Shown here piece by piece: positions 6,379 to 13,664 of a DNA stretch of 17,740 nt. The translations under genes were made by a program, and so were the position numbers. Every line of letters begins with the position of its first letter. Position 1 is the first letter of the stretch. The stretch is from positions 22,381-40,120 of the forward strand of contig DNIP01000021.1 of assembly GCA_003499325.1 (NCBI GenBank), written 5' to 3'. Source of the stretch: Oscillospiraceae bacterium. Its GTDB lineage: Bacteria > Bacillota > Clostridia > Oscillospirales > Acutalibacteraceae. The notes below the pieces were generated by a model. That model was not told the DNA's origin. It ran no database searches and was given only the letters and a program-made list of their open reading frames with translations.

Positions 6379-6594
6379 ATGGAAAAAAAGAACTTCACCG
6401 TATTGATCGTGTTGATTGCGCTGTTGGCGATCAGCATTCTGCTGATGGGCATCTCGCTGCTCCTGTCCGAGAAGGTCTTCGGTCAGGTGTCCAGCTATAT
6501 CGCGATCGCCTGCGTCATCGTCACCCTAGTGGGCGTGGTGGTCGTCATCCGCAATACGCACAAGAAGAATGATGACGAGGATGACGGCGAGTAA
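6379..6594 (+). CDS. Small two-helix membrane protein, 71 aa
   Basis: I do not recognise a family. MEKKNFTVLIVLIALLAISI begins a first hydrophobic segment (about residues 7-29). A second (about 38-58, YIAIACVIVTLVGVVVVI) is followed by a very charged tail, RNTHKKNDDEDDGE. Such proteins are usually inserted with both ends in the cytoplasm. It starts 3 nt after the rsmA stop, with TGGAG at the end of rsmA serving as ribosome site, so it is the last gene of the rsmF-rsmA operon, closed by the terminator at 6654-6683. A functional link to rRNA methylation is not implied by the sequence. Confidence 0.75.
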   Translation: MEKKNFTVLIVLIALLAISILLMGISLLLSEKVFGQVSSYIAIACVIVTLVGVVVVIRNTHKKNDDEDDGE

Positions 6595-6653
6595 TAGCGC
6601 AGGGCGCAGCTCTGTCCGATGAACCTCCGCGTTTGAATTGAATATGAGGAAAG

Positions 6654-6683
6654 AAGCACCGTTTTTCGGTGCTTTTTCTTTTT
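6654..6683 (+). terminator. Intrinsic terminator of the rsmF-rsmA operon
   Basis: AAGCACCG (6654-6661) pairs with CGGTGCTT (6667-6674) around a TTTTT loop and is followed by TTTCTTTTT. Confidence 0.92.
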
Positions 6684-6697
6684 GCCTGAAATCATAT

Positions 6698-6727
6698 TTG
6701 TAAAAGGCTCCTCATAAACTGTATCAT
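6698..6727 (+). promoter_or_regulatory. Putative promoter of the sipL-like gene
   Basis: TTGTAA (6698-6703) and TATCAT (6722-6727) are 18 nt apart, directly upstream of the AAGGAGAG ribosome site. A sporulation-sigma (SigE) promoter would be expected for this gene. CATACT (6725-6730) resembles half of one, but no -35 lies at the right distance. Confidence 0.4.
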
Positions 6728-6751
6728 ACTCAGTGAATAAGGAGAGAAATA

Positions 6752-8275
6752 ATGGAATATCATCTGACGAAGAAAACGATTTCACGGTTACGATATGCGG
6801 CGGATACGGTCACGGAGCAGGCGGTCGATGTCGATCTCAGCCTGCCCGATTACTGTCCCGATATCGAGAAGATCCTGTCCTGCACCCTGATCCCCGAGAT
6901 CAACATGACCAATGTAAGCGGCGATCGGCTGACCATCGAGGGTAGCTCATGTGTGCGCGTGGTGTATCTCGACGGCGACCGCATGATCCGCGTGTACGAA
7001 TACCGTACGCCGTTCTCGGAAAGCCTGCCCATCAAGGGAGAAGCCCCGGACCATGTGGTCTATGTCGACGCAAAGCCCGAATACCTGAACTGCCGCGCTC
7101 TCAGTCCGCGCAAGCTGAGCCTGCACGGCGCGTTCTCGCTCAGCGTGAGGATCGCGGTCAGGGATGACCAGCCGTACTATGCCTATGACGACGGCGATGA
7201 ATTGCAGACGAAGAGCGATACGCTCTCGGTCTCGACCCTCTGCGGCATGAGCTCAGAGAGCTTCTCGGTGCAGGAGGATATCTCCGTCAGCGGCAAGAGC
7301 GATATCAACACGCTGATCAGCCACCGCCTGTCCGCTCGGATCACGGACATGAAGGCGATCCAGAACAAGATCATGGTCAACGCGGAGCTAAAGCTCGACT
7401 TGATGTACCTTTCGGGGATCGAGGAGCCTGAGCTCGAGTGTATGTCCTACAGCCTGCCGATCTCGCGCGTTGTCGACTGCGAGGGCGTGGATGAAAATGC
7501 CGTGATCGATGGCGAGCTGAGCGTGATGAGCAGTGATGTGCACCTGTCGGATGACGCGCTCGACGGCTCGTCGGTGCTGTCGCTGGACGCAAAGCTCTGC
7601 TTCAATACGCTATGCTACGCAAGCTGTGAGATCGAGGTTCTCTCGGACGCATTCTCCACCGAAAAGGACGCACAGGTGCAGACCGAGCCCTTCTCCTGCT
7701 GCAGCGATATCCTCTGCCGCAGCTTTACCGATACGGGTAAGGCGACGATCGGCTTGGAGGAAGAGATCGGAAAGATCCTCGACGTCCACTGTGAGAAGCT
7801 GACCGCATCCTGCACCGCCGCCGATGATAAGGTGACGATCACCGCGAGGATGACGGTCGGGATCTACTTTGAGGATCAGGAGGGTGAGACGCGCTATGTC
7901 GAGCGTGACGCGGAGTTCAGCTATTGTCCCGATACACAGGGCAGTACGGAGGTTCTGCGCCTGCGTGCCGCCGCGGACAGCCTGAGCTATCGGCTCAAGG
8001 ACAGCCGCAATATCGAGCTGCGCGCGGAGATGTGCTATCGCCTGACGGTGTGCAAACGAATGAGCTGCGCCGCAGTCAGCAGTGTGAGCGCCGATGATGA
8101 CGCGCCGAAAAAAACGCAGGACAGCACGCTGATCTTGTATTACGCCGACGACGGCGATCGGGTGTGGGATATCGCCAAGCGGTTTTGCTCCCGACCCGCG
8201 GATATCATCGCTGAAAACGACCTCGACGGTGAGACGATCGGCGCGGGAATGATGCTGATGATACCGACTGCCTGA
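6752..8275 (+). CDS. sipL: SipL-like spore coat morphogenesis protein (DUF3794 + LysM)
   Basis: A 507-residue protein made of repeated DUF3794 beta domains and a C-terminal LysM domain. The N-terminal part shows the DUF3794 pattern VDVDLSLPDYCPDIEKIL, and further copies follow (SLPISRVVDCEGVDENAVID; YVERDAEFSYCPDTQG). The LysM domain occupies about the last 50 residues: LILYYADDGDRVWDIAKRF, then IIAENDLDGETIGAGMMLMI. There is no signal peptide, as expected for a mother-cell protein. In Clostridioides difficile, SipL uses its LysM domain to bind SpoIVA and attach the coat to the forespore. Here the gene lies 65 bp upstream of spoIVA in the same direction, so position supports the assignment. 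The start is supported by AAGGAGAG 7 nt upstream. I am sure of the domains, slightly less of strict orthology to sipL. Confidence 0.85.
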   Translation: MEYHLTKKTISRLRYAADTVTEQAVDVDLSLPDYCPDIEKILSCTLIPEINMTNVSGDRLTIEGSSCVRVVYLDGDRMIRVYEYRTPFSESLPIKGEAPDHVVYVDAKPEYLNCRALSPRKLSLHGAFSLSVRIAVRDDQPYYAYDDGDELQTKSDTLSVSTLCGMSSESFSVQEDISVSGKSDINTLISHRLSARITDMKAIQNKIMVNAELKLDLMYLSGIEEPELECMSYSLPISRVVDCEGVDENAVIDGELSVMSSDVHLSDDALDGSSVLSLDAKLCFNTLCYASCEIEVLSDAFSTEKDAQVQTEPFSCCSDILCRSFTDTGKATIGLEEEIGKILDVHCEKLTASCTAADDKVTITARMTVGIYFEDQEGETRYVERDAEFSYCPDTQGSTEVLRLRAAADSLSYRLKDSRNIELRAEMCYRLTVCKRMSCAAVSSVSADDDAPKKTQDSTLILYYADDGDRVWDIAKRFCSRPADIIAENDLDGETIGAGMMLMIPTA

Positions 8276-8284
8276 TAGGCTCCG

Positions 8285-8315
8285 TCATATCTGATTGCTC
8301 AGTCACATATACAAT
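8285..8315 (+). promoter_or_regulatory. SigE-like promoter for spoIVA
   Basis: TCATATC (8285-8291) and TATACAAT (8308-8315) resemble the SigE elements kmATATT and CATACAnT, with a spacing of 16 nt instead of the usual 14-15. SigE is the mother-cell sigma factor known to transcribe spoIVA in Bacillus, so the match is meaningful although imperfect. No separate terminator divides the two genes, so spoIVA may also be read from the sipL-like promoter. Confidence 0.45.
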
Positions 8316-8340
8316 AGTATCAACAGTAACGGAGGATATC

Positions 8341-9819
8341 ATGGAAGAGAGAAGTATTTATAAGGATATAGAGAACCGCACCGGCGGCAATATCTATATC
8401 GGCGTGGTCGGACCCGTGCGGACGGGCAAATCGACCTTTATCAAACGGTTTATGGATACGCTGGTACTGCCGCGTATCAAGGACGACCATCTGCGTGAGC
8501 GCGCGCTCGATGAACTGCCGCAGAGCGCCGCGGGACGGACGATCATGACCACTGAGCCTAAGTTTGTGCCCGAGAATGCCGTGCCGATCAACCTTGAGGA
8601 TAACGCGCGGCTGAGCGTGCGGATGATCGACTGCGTCGGATATATCGTAGAAAGCGCGATGGGTTATATCGAGGACGACGGCGAGCGCATGGTGCATACG
8701 CCGTGGAGCGAGAATGAGATGCCGTTCCGTCAGGCGGCGGAGCTGGGCACGAAGAAGGTCATCACCGACCACAGCACCATCGGCGTGATGGTTACCACCG
8801 ACGGCTCGATCGGCGATATCGACCGCGAGGATTATGTGAGCGCCGAGGAACGAGTAGCGGCGGAGCTGACCGCCGCGGGCAAGCCCTTTATCATTTTGCT
8901 GAATACGACCGCTCCCGAGAGCGCGTCCTCCTCTGCACTGGCGGCGAATCTGAGCCAAAAATACGGCGCTCCGACCGTTCCCGTCGATTGCGCGATGATG
9001 GATGAAACCACCGTCAAGGCGATCCTGGCGACCCTACTGTTTGAGTTCCCGATCCGCGAGATCCATGTGGAGATGCCAGAGTGGCTCAGGGGACTCAGTC
9101 GGGATAACTGGCTGCGCGCGGATGTGTTCGGCTCGATCCGCGATACGGCAAAGGGGATCGCAAAGATCCGCGAGGTGCAGGACGCGGTGCAGAGCCTGAG
9201 CGACAACGAGAACATCGACGGCGCAGAGCTGCGCTCGATGGATCTGGGTACAGGCAGGGCGGATATCACGGTGCGGCTGCGCCCCGAGCTGTTCTATCGG
9301 ATTTTGACCGAGAAAAGCGGTATCGATATCCATAACGAGCGCGAGCTCATGGAGTGTATTTGTGAGCTGGCAAAATCCAAGAGCAACTACGACCGTATCG
9401 GCAAGGCGTATGAGGATGTGCTGGAGAGCGGCTACGGCATCGTGATGCCGACGATGGAAGAGCTGAGCTTGGAGGAGCCCGAGATCGTGCGCCAAAGCGG
9501 CAAGTACGGCATCCGCCTTAAGGCGAGCGCTCCGTCCGTGCACATGATGCGCGTGCGTACCACCGCCGAGGTGACGCCGATCGTCGGCTCGGAGCAGCAG
9601 AGCGAGGAGCTCGTGACCTATCTGCTCAAAGAGTTTGAGGAAAGCCCCGCCAAGATCTGGGACAGCAACATTTTCGGCAAGTCCGTAAGCGACTTGGTCG
9701 GCGAGGGGCTGAACAACAAGCTCTGCCGCATGCCCGAAAAAGCACGGCTGAAAATAGGGGAGACGGTGGAGAAGATCATCAACGACGGCTGTAACGGTTT
9801 GATCTGTATTATTCTGTAA
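8341..9819 (+). CDS. spoIVA: Stage IV sporulation protein A, coat basement-layer ATPase
   Basis: A 492-residue protein, the same length as B. subtilis SpoIVA. The N-terminal GTPase-like domain carries the Walker A motif GPVRTGKST (24-32), RTIMTTEPKFVP (a family signature) and MIDCVGYIVES (Walker B region). A middle domain and a C-terminal region ending NDGCNGLICIIL follow. SpoIVA binds and hydrolyses ATP, not GTP, to form static polymers on the outer forespore membrane. It is the platform on which the coat and cortex are built. The ribosome site CGGAGG lies 7 nt upstream. The gene follows the SipL-like gene by 65 bp and ends at a strong terminator, so the pair probably forms one sporulation unit. 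Confidence 0.97.
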   Translation: MEERSIYKDIENRTGGNIYIGVVGPVRTGKSTFIKRFMDTLVLPRIKDDHLRERALDELPQSAAGRTIMTTEPKFVPENAVPINLEDNARLSVRMIDCVGYIVESAMGYIEDDGERMVHTPWSENEMPFRQAAELGTKKVITDHSTIGVMVTTDGSIGDIDREDYVSAEERVAAELTAAGKPFIILLNTTAPESASSSALAANLSQKYGAPTVPVDCAMMDETTVKAILATLLFEFPIREIHVEMPEWLRGLSRDNWLRADVFGSIRDTAKGIAKIREVQDAVQSLSDNENIDGAELRSMDLGTGRADITVRLRPELFYRILTEKSGIDIHNERELMECICELAKSKSNYDRIGKAYEDVLESGYGIVMPTMEELSLEEPEIVRQSGKYGIRLKASAPSVHMMRVRTTAEVTPIVGSEQQSEELVTYLLKEFEESPAKIWDSNIFGKSVSDLVGEGLNNKLCRMPEKARLKIGETVEKIINDGCNGLICIIL

Positions 9820-9827
9820 AAGAAAAA

Positions 9828-9879
9828 ATTGTCAATAAAAGGCTTCCTTTCGGGGAAGCCTTTCGCGTTTTTTGACAAT
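9828..9879 (+). terminator. Strong nested terminator of spoIVA
   Basis: AAAGGCTTCC (9838-9847) pairs with GGAAGCCTTT (9854-9863), followed by CGCGTTTTTT. An outer pair, ATTGTCAA (9828-9835) with TTGACAAT (9872-9879), can extend the structure. Confidence 0.9.
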
Positions 9880-9913
9880 ATGCAAAATCTGTCCAATTCA
9901 GAAAAATTAATGG

Positions 9914-9942
9914 TTGAAATTCCTTTTCGGATGATGTATACT
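9914..9942 (+). promoter_or_regulatory. SigA-type promoter for oadG-oadB
   Basis: TTGAAA (9914-9919) and TATACT (9937-9942) are 17 nt apart. The start near 9949 leaves a leader of about 95 nt before oadG. Confidence 0.78.
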
Positions 9943-10042
9943 GTAACATAGAATAATATGGGATAGCATGTGGTCATATCGAACGATTCTATCGTGAGAA
10001 TACGGTCGCTGTATCTCACTGCACACATCGGGAGGCCGAAAT

Positions 10043-10417
10043 ATGGGTGAAAAAATTACATTGTCACTGACGATCCTGTTGACGGGTTTCGCCGTGGTAT
10101 TCGCGGTGCTGCTGGCGCTGATCGGCATCATCAAAGCCTACGGCACGGCTGTCTACAAGGTTCAGAACAGACATCAGATGAAGAAGATCACACGCAATGC
10201 CGATCTGCCGAAGGCGGAGCGTGAGCCTGAGGACGATTTGCCTGTGGCACAAGAGAGCGAGGAAGAGGATAACGACGAGCTGATCGCCGTGATCTCCGCC
10301 GCGGTCTATTCGATGTATTCGCCGAAGAATATTCGGATCAAAAGCATTCGCAAAGCGCCCTCCCGCACCAACGCGTGGCGGAATGCCGGTATCTCGGATA
10401 ACGTCAGACCGTTTTAA
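10043..10417 (+). CDS. OadG-family small subunit of a sodium-pump decarboxylase
   Basis: A 124-residue protein with one N-terminal membrane helix (about residues 7-31, LSLTILLTGFAVVFAVLLALIGIIK). A charged linker (REPEDDLPVAQESEEEDNDE), a conserved helix ELIAVISAAVYSMY and a basic end with TNAWRNAGISDNVRPF follow. This layout is that of the gamma/delta subunits (OadG, MmdD/GcdD-like) of biotin-dependent sodium-translocating decarboxylases, where the helix anchors the complex and the tail holds the alpha subunit. The ribosome site GGGAGG lies about 7 nt upstream. The partner oadB follows 100 bp downstream. Whether the substrate is oxaloacetate, methylmalonyl-CoA or glutaconyl-CoA cannot be told, since no alpha subunit is in the window. 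Confidence 0.85.
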   Translation: MGEKITLSLTILLTGFAVVFAVLLALIGIIKAYGTAVYKVQNRHQMKKITRNADLPKAEREPEDDLPVAQESEEEDNDELIAVISAAVYSMYSPKNIRIKSIRKAPSRTNAWRNAGISDNVRPF

Positions 10418-10479
10418 ATGACTTTTCTTGATAGGCTGTGGCTTACGGCTTGTCAAAGCGCTTGCGCATATCACAGATC

Positions 10480-10504
10480 GGACAGAAGTGAAAACGCTCT
10501 GTCC
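10480..10504 (+). promoter_or_regulatory. Intergenic hairpin next to the oadB ribosome site
   Basis: GGACAGA (10480-10486) and TCTGTCC (10498-10504) form a perfect 7-bp stem with an 11-nt loop. It ends directly before TTGGAGG, the oadB Shine-Dalgarno. It could protect the oadB mRNA end after processing or tune its translation relative to oadG. Confidence 0.5.
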
Positions 10505-10517
10505 TTGGAGGAAAAAC

Positions 10518-11747
10518 ATGCAAATATTACAAGGATTTTTAGATGCGCTCAAGGGACTGTGGGAGTCGTCGGGCTTCATGCAGTTGACTTGGCAAAACTA
10601 TGTGATGATAGCGGTAGCCTGCGTACTGTTGTATCTGGCTATCAAAAAGCAGTACGAACCGCTCCTGCTCCTGCCGATCGCCTTCGGCATGCTGCTCGTT
10701 AACCTGTACCCCGATATCATGGGAGTGCCGCAGATCAATCTGGTCGAGATCGCCTCCATAGATGATCCCGCCGCCAAAGGGCACGTGATACGGGAGATCG
10801 GCGGCAAGATCTTTTATGAGGATCCCACCTACGGCGGTTTGCTGTATTATCTGTATCAGGGCGTCAAGCTCGGTATCTATCCGCCGCTGATCTTCCTCGG
10901 CATTGGCTGTATGACCGACTTCGGCCCGCTGATCGCCAACCCGAAGAGCTTTATCCTCGGCGCCGCCGCTCAGATCGGCATTTTCATCACCTTCATCGGC
11001 GCGATCTTCTTGGGCTTTACTCCCTCGCAGGCGGGTGCGATCGGCATCATCGGCGGTGCGGACGGCCCCACGGCGATCTATGTCACCTCAAAATTAGCTC
11101 CCGAATTGCTCGGCCCGATCGCGGTTGCGGCGTATTCCTATATGGCGCTGGTACCGATCATCCAGCCGCCCATCATGAAGCTGCTCACCACCAAGAAGGA
11201 GCGCGCTGTCGTGATGGATCAGCTCCGTCCCGTCTCCAAGCTCGAGAAGATCATCTTCCCGATCATCGTTGTCATCATCTGCGCGATCGTTTTGCCCTCC
11301 GCGGCTCCGCTGATCGGTATGCTGATGCTCGGCAACCTCTTTAAGGAGAGCGGCGTGGTCGAGCGTATCAGCAAGACAGCGCAGAATGAGCTGATGAACA
11401 TTATCACCATCTTCCTGGGTGTGACGGTCGGCGCTACCGCGACAGGTACCGTCTTTCTTACCCCGAAGACCCTCGGTATCATCGCACTCGGTCTGTTGGC
11501 GTTCTGCATGGGCACCGCGTGCGGCGTGCTGTTCGGCAAGCTGATGTATCAATTCTCCGGCGGCAAGGTCAATCCGCTGATTGGCTCGGCGGGCGTATCG
11601 GCTGTCCCGATGGCGGCGCGTGTCGCCAACAAGGTCGGACAGGAGGAGAATCCCGGCAACTTCCTCTTGATGCACGCCATGGGTCCGAACGTCGCGGGCG
11701 TTATCGGCTCCGCGGTCGCTGCAGGCGTTCTGCTCAGCGTTCTTTGA
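10518..11747 (+). CDS. oadB: Sodium-translocating decarboxylase beta subunit
   Basis: A 409-residue polytopic membrane protein of the OadB/MmdB/GcdB family. The core signature IGIIGGADGPTAIYVTSKLA carries Asp182, equivalent to the sodium- and proton-handling Asp203 of Klebsiella OadB. A second signature, GGKVNPLIGSAGVSAVPMAA, follows near the C-terminus, where the family's polar sodium-site residues lie. It couples decarboxylation of carboxybiotin to export of sodium ions. The start at 10518 (MQILQGFLDALKGLWESSG) follows a clear GGAGG. An upstream in-frame ATG at 10428 has no ribosome site and would add 30 atypical residues. It is co-transcribed with oadG from the promoter at 9914 and ends at the hairpin at 11766. 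The carboxyltransferase and biotin carrier must be encoded elsewhere. Confidence 0.94.
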   Translation: MQILQGFLDALKGLWESSGFMQLTWQNYVMIAVACVLLYLAIKKQYEPLLLLPIAFGMLLVNLYPDIMGVPQINLVEIASIDDPAAKGHVIREIGGKIFYEDPTYGGLLYYLYQGVKLGIYPPLIFLGIGCMTDFGPLIANPKSFILGAAAQIGIFITFIGAIFLGFTPSQAGAIGIIGGADGPTAIYVTSKLAPELLGPIAVAAYSYMALVPIIQPPIMKLLTTKKERAVVMDQLRPVSKLEKIIFPIIVVIICAIVLPSAAPLIGMLMLGNLFKESGVVERISKTAQNELMNIITIFLGVTVGATATGTVFLTPKTLGIIALGLLAFCMGTACGVLFGKLMYQFSGGKVNPLIGSAGVSAVPMAARVANKVGQEENPGNFLLMHAMGPNVAGVIGSAVAAGVLLSVL

Positions 11748-11765
11748 TCAATACAATATGAGCTC

Positions 11766-11800
11766 AACAGCCTTTTTGCCATGCAGAAGGGCTGTTTTTT
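11766..11800 (+). terminator. Intrinsic terminator of oadG-oadB
   Basis: AACAGCC (11766-11772) pairs with GGCTGTT (11789-11795), with additional CTT/AAG pairing inside, followed by TTTTT. Confidence 0.88.
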
Positions 11801-11801
11801 G

Positions 11802-11809
11802 TTGTCGAA
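11802..11809 (+). promoter_or_regulatory. Spo0A-box-like site 1
   Basis: TTGTCGAA is a perfect match to the 0A-box consensus. It lies just after the oadB terminator, about 110 bp upstream of the -10 of the polysaccharide pair. Confidence 0.5.
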
Positions 11810-11844
11810 TATTCTGTTGCATCATCCAATATGGATCATGCATT

Positions 11845-11852
11845 TTGTCGAA
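11845..11852 (+). promoter_or_regulatory. Spo0A-box-like site 2
   Basis: This is a second perfect TTGTCGAA in the same orientation, 43 bp from the first (about four helical turns), in AT-rich non-coding DNA upstream of the Wzz/BY-kinase pair. Confidence 0.5.
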
Positions 11853-11875
11853 TTAGAAAATTATCTTTTGCATAA

Positions 11876-11888
11876 TTCTAAATAAGAA
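11876..11888. repeat. TTCTAAATAAGAA palindrome at a promoter -35
   Basis: This is an imperfect 13-bp palindrome centred about 40 bp upstream of the expected transcription start. Related 13-mers occur at 15424-15436 and 15539-15551, in front of secD. Confidence 0.5.
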
Positions 11889-11909
11889 TAATAATCATAG
11901 GCTTTGTTA

Positions 11910-11915
11910 TATAAT
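11910..11915 (+). promoter_or_regulatory. -10 box for the Wzz/BY-kinase operon
   Basis: A perfect TATAAT has no recognisable -35 at 17 nt. That is typical of promoters needing an activator. The palindrome at 11876 and the two TTGTCGAA sites lie upstream. The leader from about 11922 to 12012 contains a hairpin (AGGGGA/TCCCCT, 11931-11945) and two CGATCG hexamers. Confidence 0.5.
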
Positions 11916-12012
11916 ATAAAATGATTAACTAGGGGAGTATCCCCTTTGCAGGCGATCGATAGACATTTTCGGCGCGATCGTGTGCGCTACTATCATCCGA
12001 CAGGAGGATTTT

Positions 12013-12714
12013 ATGAAGAAACAGATTACGATTGCTGATCTGCTGAATATTTTTCTGCAGCATATCAAGCTAATCATTATCGTAACGCTTTTAGGCGGCT
12101 TGCTGGCGTTCCTCTATGTGACCTATTTTGTGACGCCGATGTATTCTACCAGTTCACTGATCCTGGTACAGAACGGTAATTCTTTTGGCGATATCAACGC
12201 GTCTAACAAGAATACGACAGTGGGCGATGAGAAGGTCAACACCAGCGACATTACATCGTCCCAGATGCTGGCGAATACCTGCTCGACGCTGTTCACCGTT
12301 GACCCTGATATGAAGAGCATTATAAGTGGCGCTTCGGTCAGTATCAGCGTCGTTGAGAATTCTTACTTTCTGCGCATTACTTCTACCTCATCGGATCCCC
12401 ACACTGCGGCGAATATAGCGAATCTTGTCGCGAATACCGCGCCGCAGGTCTTCAAAAAGTATTTCGGCGACGCCGGTAAGGTTGATTTGGTTGAAGAAGC
12501 GGGCGTTCCCTCTGCTCCCTCCTCTCCCAATAAAATGAGATTTGTTTTGATTGGCTTGTTAATAGGACTGGTAGTATCGCTGGTGATCTCCTTCCTGATT
12601 GAGATTATTGATACAACCATCAAGCCCGGCGATGATCTGTACAAGATGTATGATATTCCCGTATTCGCGGAGATCGTTGACTTTGAAACGGAAGGGCGTG
12701 GCAAGAAGAAATGA
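12013..12714 (+). CDS. Wzz/CpsC-like polysaccharide chain-length and kinase-activator protein
   Basis: A 233-residue membrane protein of the Wzz family. A cytoplasmic N-terminus (MKKQITIADLLNIFLQHIK) precedes the first helix (about 19-41). A large extracellular part with MYSTSSLILVQNG follows, then the proline-rich VPSAPSSPNK and the second helix (about 176-200). The short cytoplasmic tail in Gram-positive members activates the partner tyrosine kinase. The start at 12013 is set by AGGAGG 7 nt upstream. It overlaps the kinase gene by 4 nt, so the two are translationally coupled. No glycosyltransferases, flippase or polymerase lie beside it, so which polymer it controls is unknown. Confidence 0.9.
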   Translation: MKKQITIADLLNIFLQHIKLIIIVTLLGGLLAFLYVTYFVTPMYSTSSLILVQNGNSFGDINASNKNTTVGDEKVNTSDITSSQMLANTCSTLFTVDPDMKSIISGASVSISVVENSYFLRITSTSSDPHTAANIANLVANTAPQVFKKYFGDAGKVDLVEEAGVPSAPSSPNKMRFVLIGLLIGLVVSLVISFLIEIIDTTIKPGDDLYKMYDIPVFAEIVDFETEGRGKKK

Positions 12715-13460
12715 AGCTGATCAATACCAAGAAGAACAATAATAACGAGAACGCGGCAAACGTTGAAAAGTCAAAGAACGTCCTGACCTCCGACTCCAAG
12801 TTTGCGATTGTAGAAGGCTACAAGATCGCGCGTACCAATCTGGTATTCTCGCTCACTGCTCAGGAAAGCAATTGTGTTGCGGTCACCTCCTGGAGCAAGG
12901 GCGAGGGTAAGAGTACCGCCACCGTCAACCTCGCGATTTCCTTTGCAAAGATGGGCAAGCATGTGCTGTTGATCGATACCGACCTGCGCCGCCCGAATCT
13001 GCATAATCTGTTAAAGCTCAAGAATGATACCGGCTTGTCGGATATCATCGGTCAGTTTGGCGAATTCCAGACAGCCGTTCACCGTGACGCGGTCGCGAAC
13101 CTGGACGTCCTGACCTCCGGCGCGATCCCTCCCAATCCCTCCGAGCTGCTGGCTTCTCCGTACTTTGCGGAGTTGATCAAGAAAGCGAAGGAGGAGTACG
13201 ACTATGTTATCATGGATACGCCTCCGCTGGGCGTCGTGACCGATACGCTGTTGTTAAAGGATTTTGTCGGCGGCTATGTCATGGTCGTGCGCGAGAAGGT
13301 TACCAGCCACGGTGATATCGAGCGCGCGCTGCAGAGCATCAAGCTCGCCGATACCAAGGTGCTCGGCTTCCTTAAGGTAGGCTGTGAGATGCGCTCCAGG
13401 GGCTACGGCTACAACAAATTCCGTTATCGCAACAATTACAGCTATAACTATTATAAATAA
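12711..13460 (+). CDS. CpsD/CapB-type bacterial tyrosine kinase
   Basis: A 249-residue cytoplasmic BY-kinase. Walker A is SWSKGEGKST (60-69), Walker A' is LLIDTDLRRP (86-95) and Walker B is YVIMDTPP (165-172). The C-terminal tail has seven tyrosines in the last 18 residues (Y232, Y234, Y239, Y243, Y245, Y247, Y248), the autophosphorylation cluster of this family. In Gram-positives the kinase is split from its membrane activator, which is the Wzz-like gene just upstream. Cycles of phosphorylation control assembly and length of exported polysaccharide. The Asn/Lys-rich N-terminus (KKNNNNENAANVEK) is a low-complexity linker. The usual fourth partner, a PHP-type phosphatase (CpsB/YwqE), is absent here. 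Confidence 0.94.
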   Translation: MKLINTKKNNNNENAANVEKSKNVLTSDSKFAIVEGYKIARTNLVFSLTAQESNCVAVTSWSKGEGKSTATVNLAISFAKMGKHVLLIDTDLRRPNLHNLLKLKNDTGLSDIIGQFGEFQTAVHRDAVANLDVLTSGAIPPNPSELLASPYFAELIKKAKEEYDYVIMDTPPLGVVTDTLLLKDFVGGYVMVVREKVTSHGDIERALQSIKLADTKVLGFLKVGCEMRSRGYGYNKFRYRNNYSYNYYK

Positions 13461-13468
13461 TGCTTTTC

Positions 13469-13510
13469 AAAAGGCTCTCTTGTCATACGGCAGGGGAGCC
13501 TTCTTAATTT
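13469..13510 (+). terminator. Terminator of the Wzz/BY-kinase operon
   Basis: AAGGCTC (13471-13477) pairs with GAGCCTT (13496-13502), with further G-U-rich pairing inside, followed by a modest T-rich stretch (CTTAATTT). Confidence 0.7.
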
Positions 13511-13584
13511 CGTGAGGAGAGAGGAGCTTTGAGGATAGGAACGGTCGTGCAATTAAATAATTTTGCAGGAATTTAATAAAAGTG

Positions 13585-13613
13585 TTGCAAAAGAACTCCT
13601 TTTGGTATATTAT
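13585..13613 (+). promoter_or_regulatory. SigA-type promoter for the aminotransferase
   Basis: TTGCAA (13585-13590) and TATTAT (13608-13613) are 17 nt apart. The leader would be about 45 nt. Confidence 0.6.
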
Positions 13614-13664
13614 ATAAGAGCATAATTTAGAAAAATTGCAATCTCAGAGAAGGAAATGTGCAAG

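Noticed and set aside
6691..6730. SigE promoter for the sipL-like gene
   Set aside because: ATATT at 6694 and CATACT at 6725 look like SigE halves, but they are 26 nt apart instead of about 14-15.
10428..10517. N-terminal extension of OadB from an upstream ATG
   Set aside because: There is no ribosome site at 10428, the extra 30 residues do not resemble the family, and the segment includes the hairpin and ribosome site for the start at 10518.
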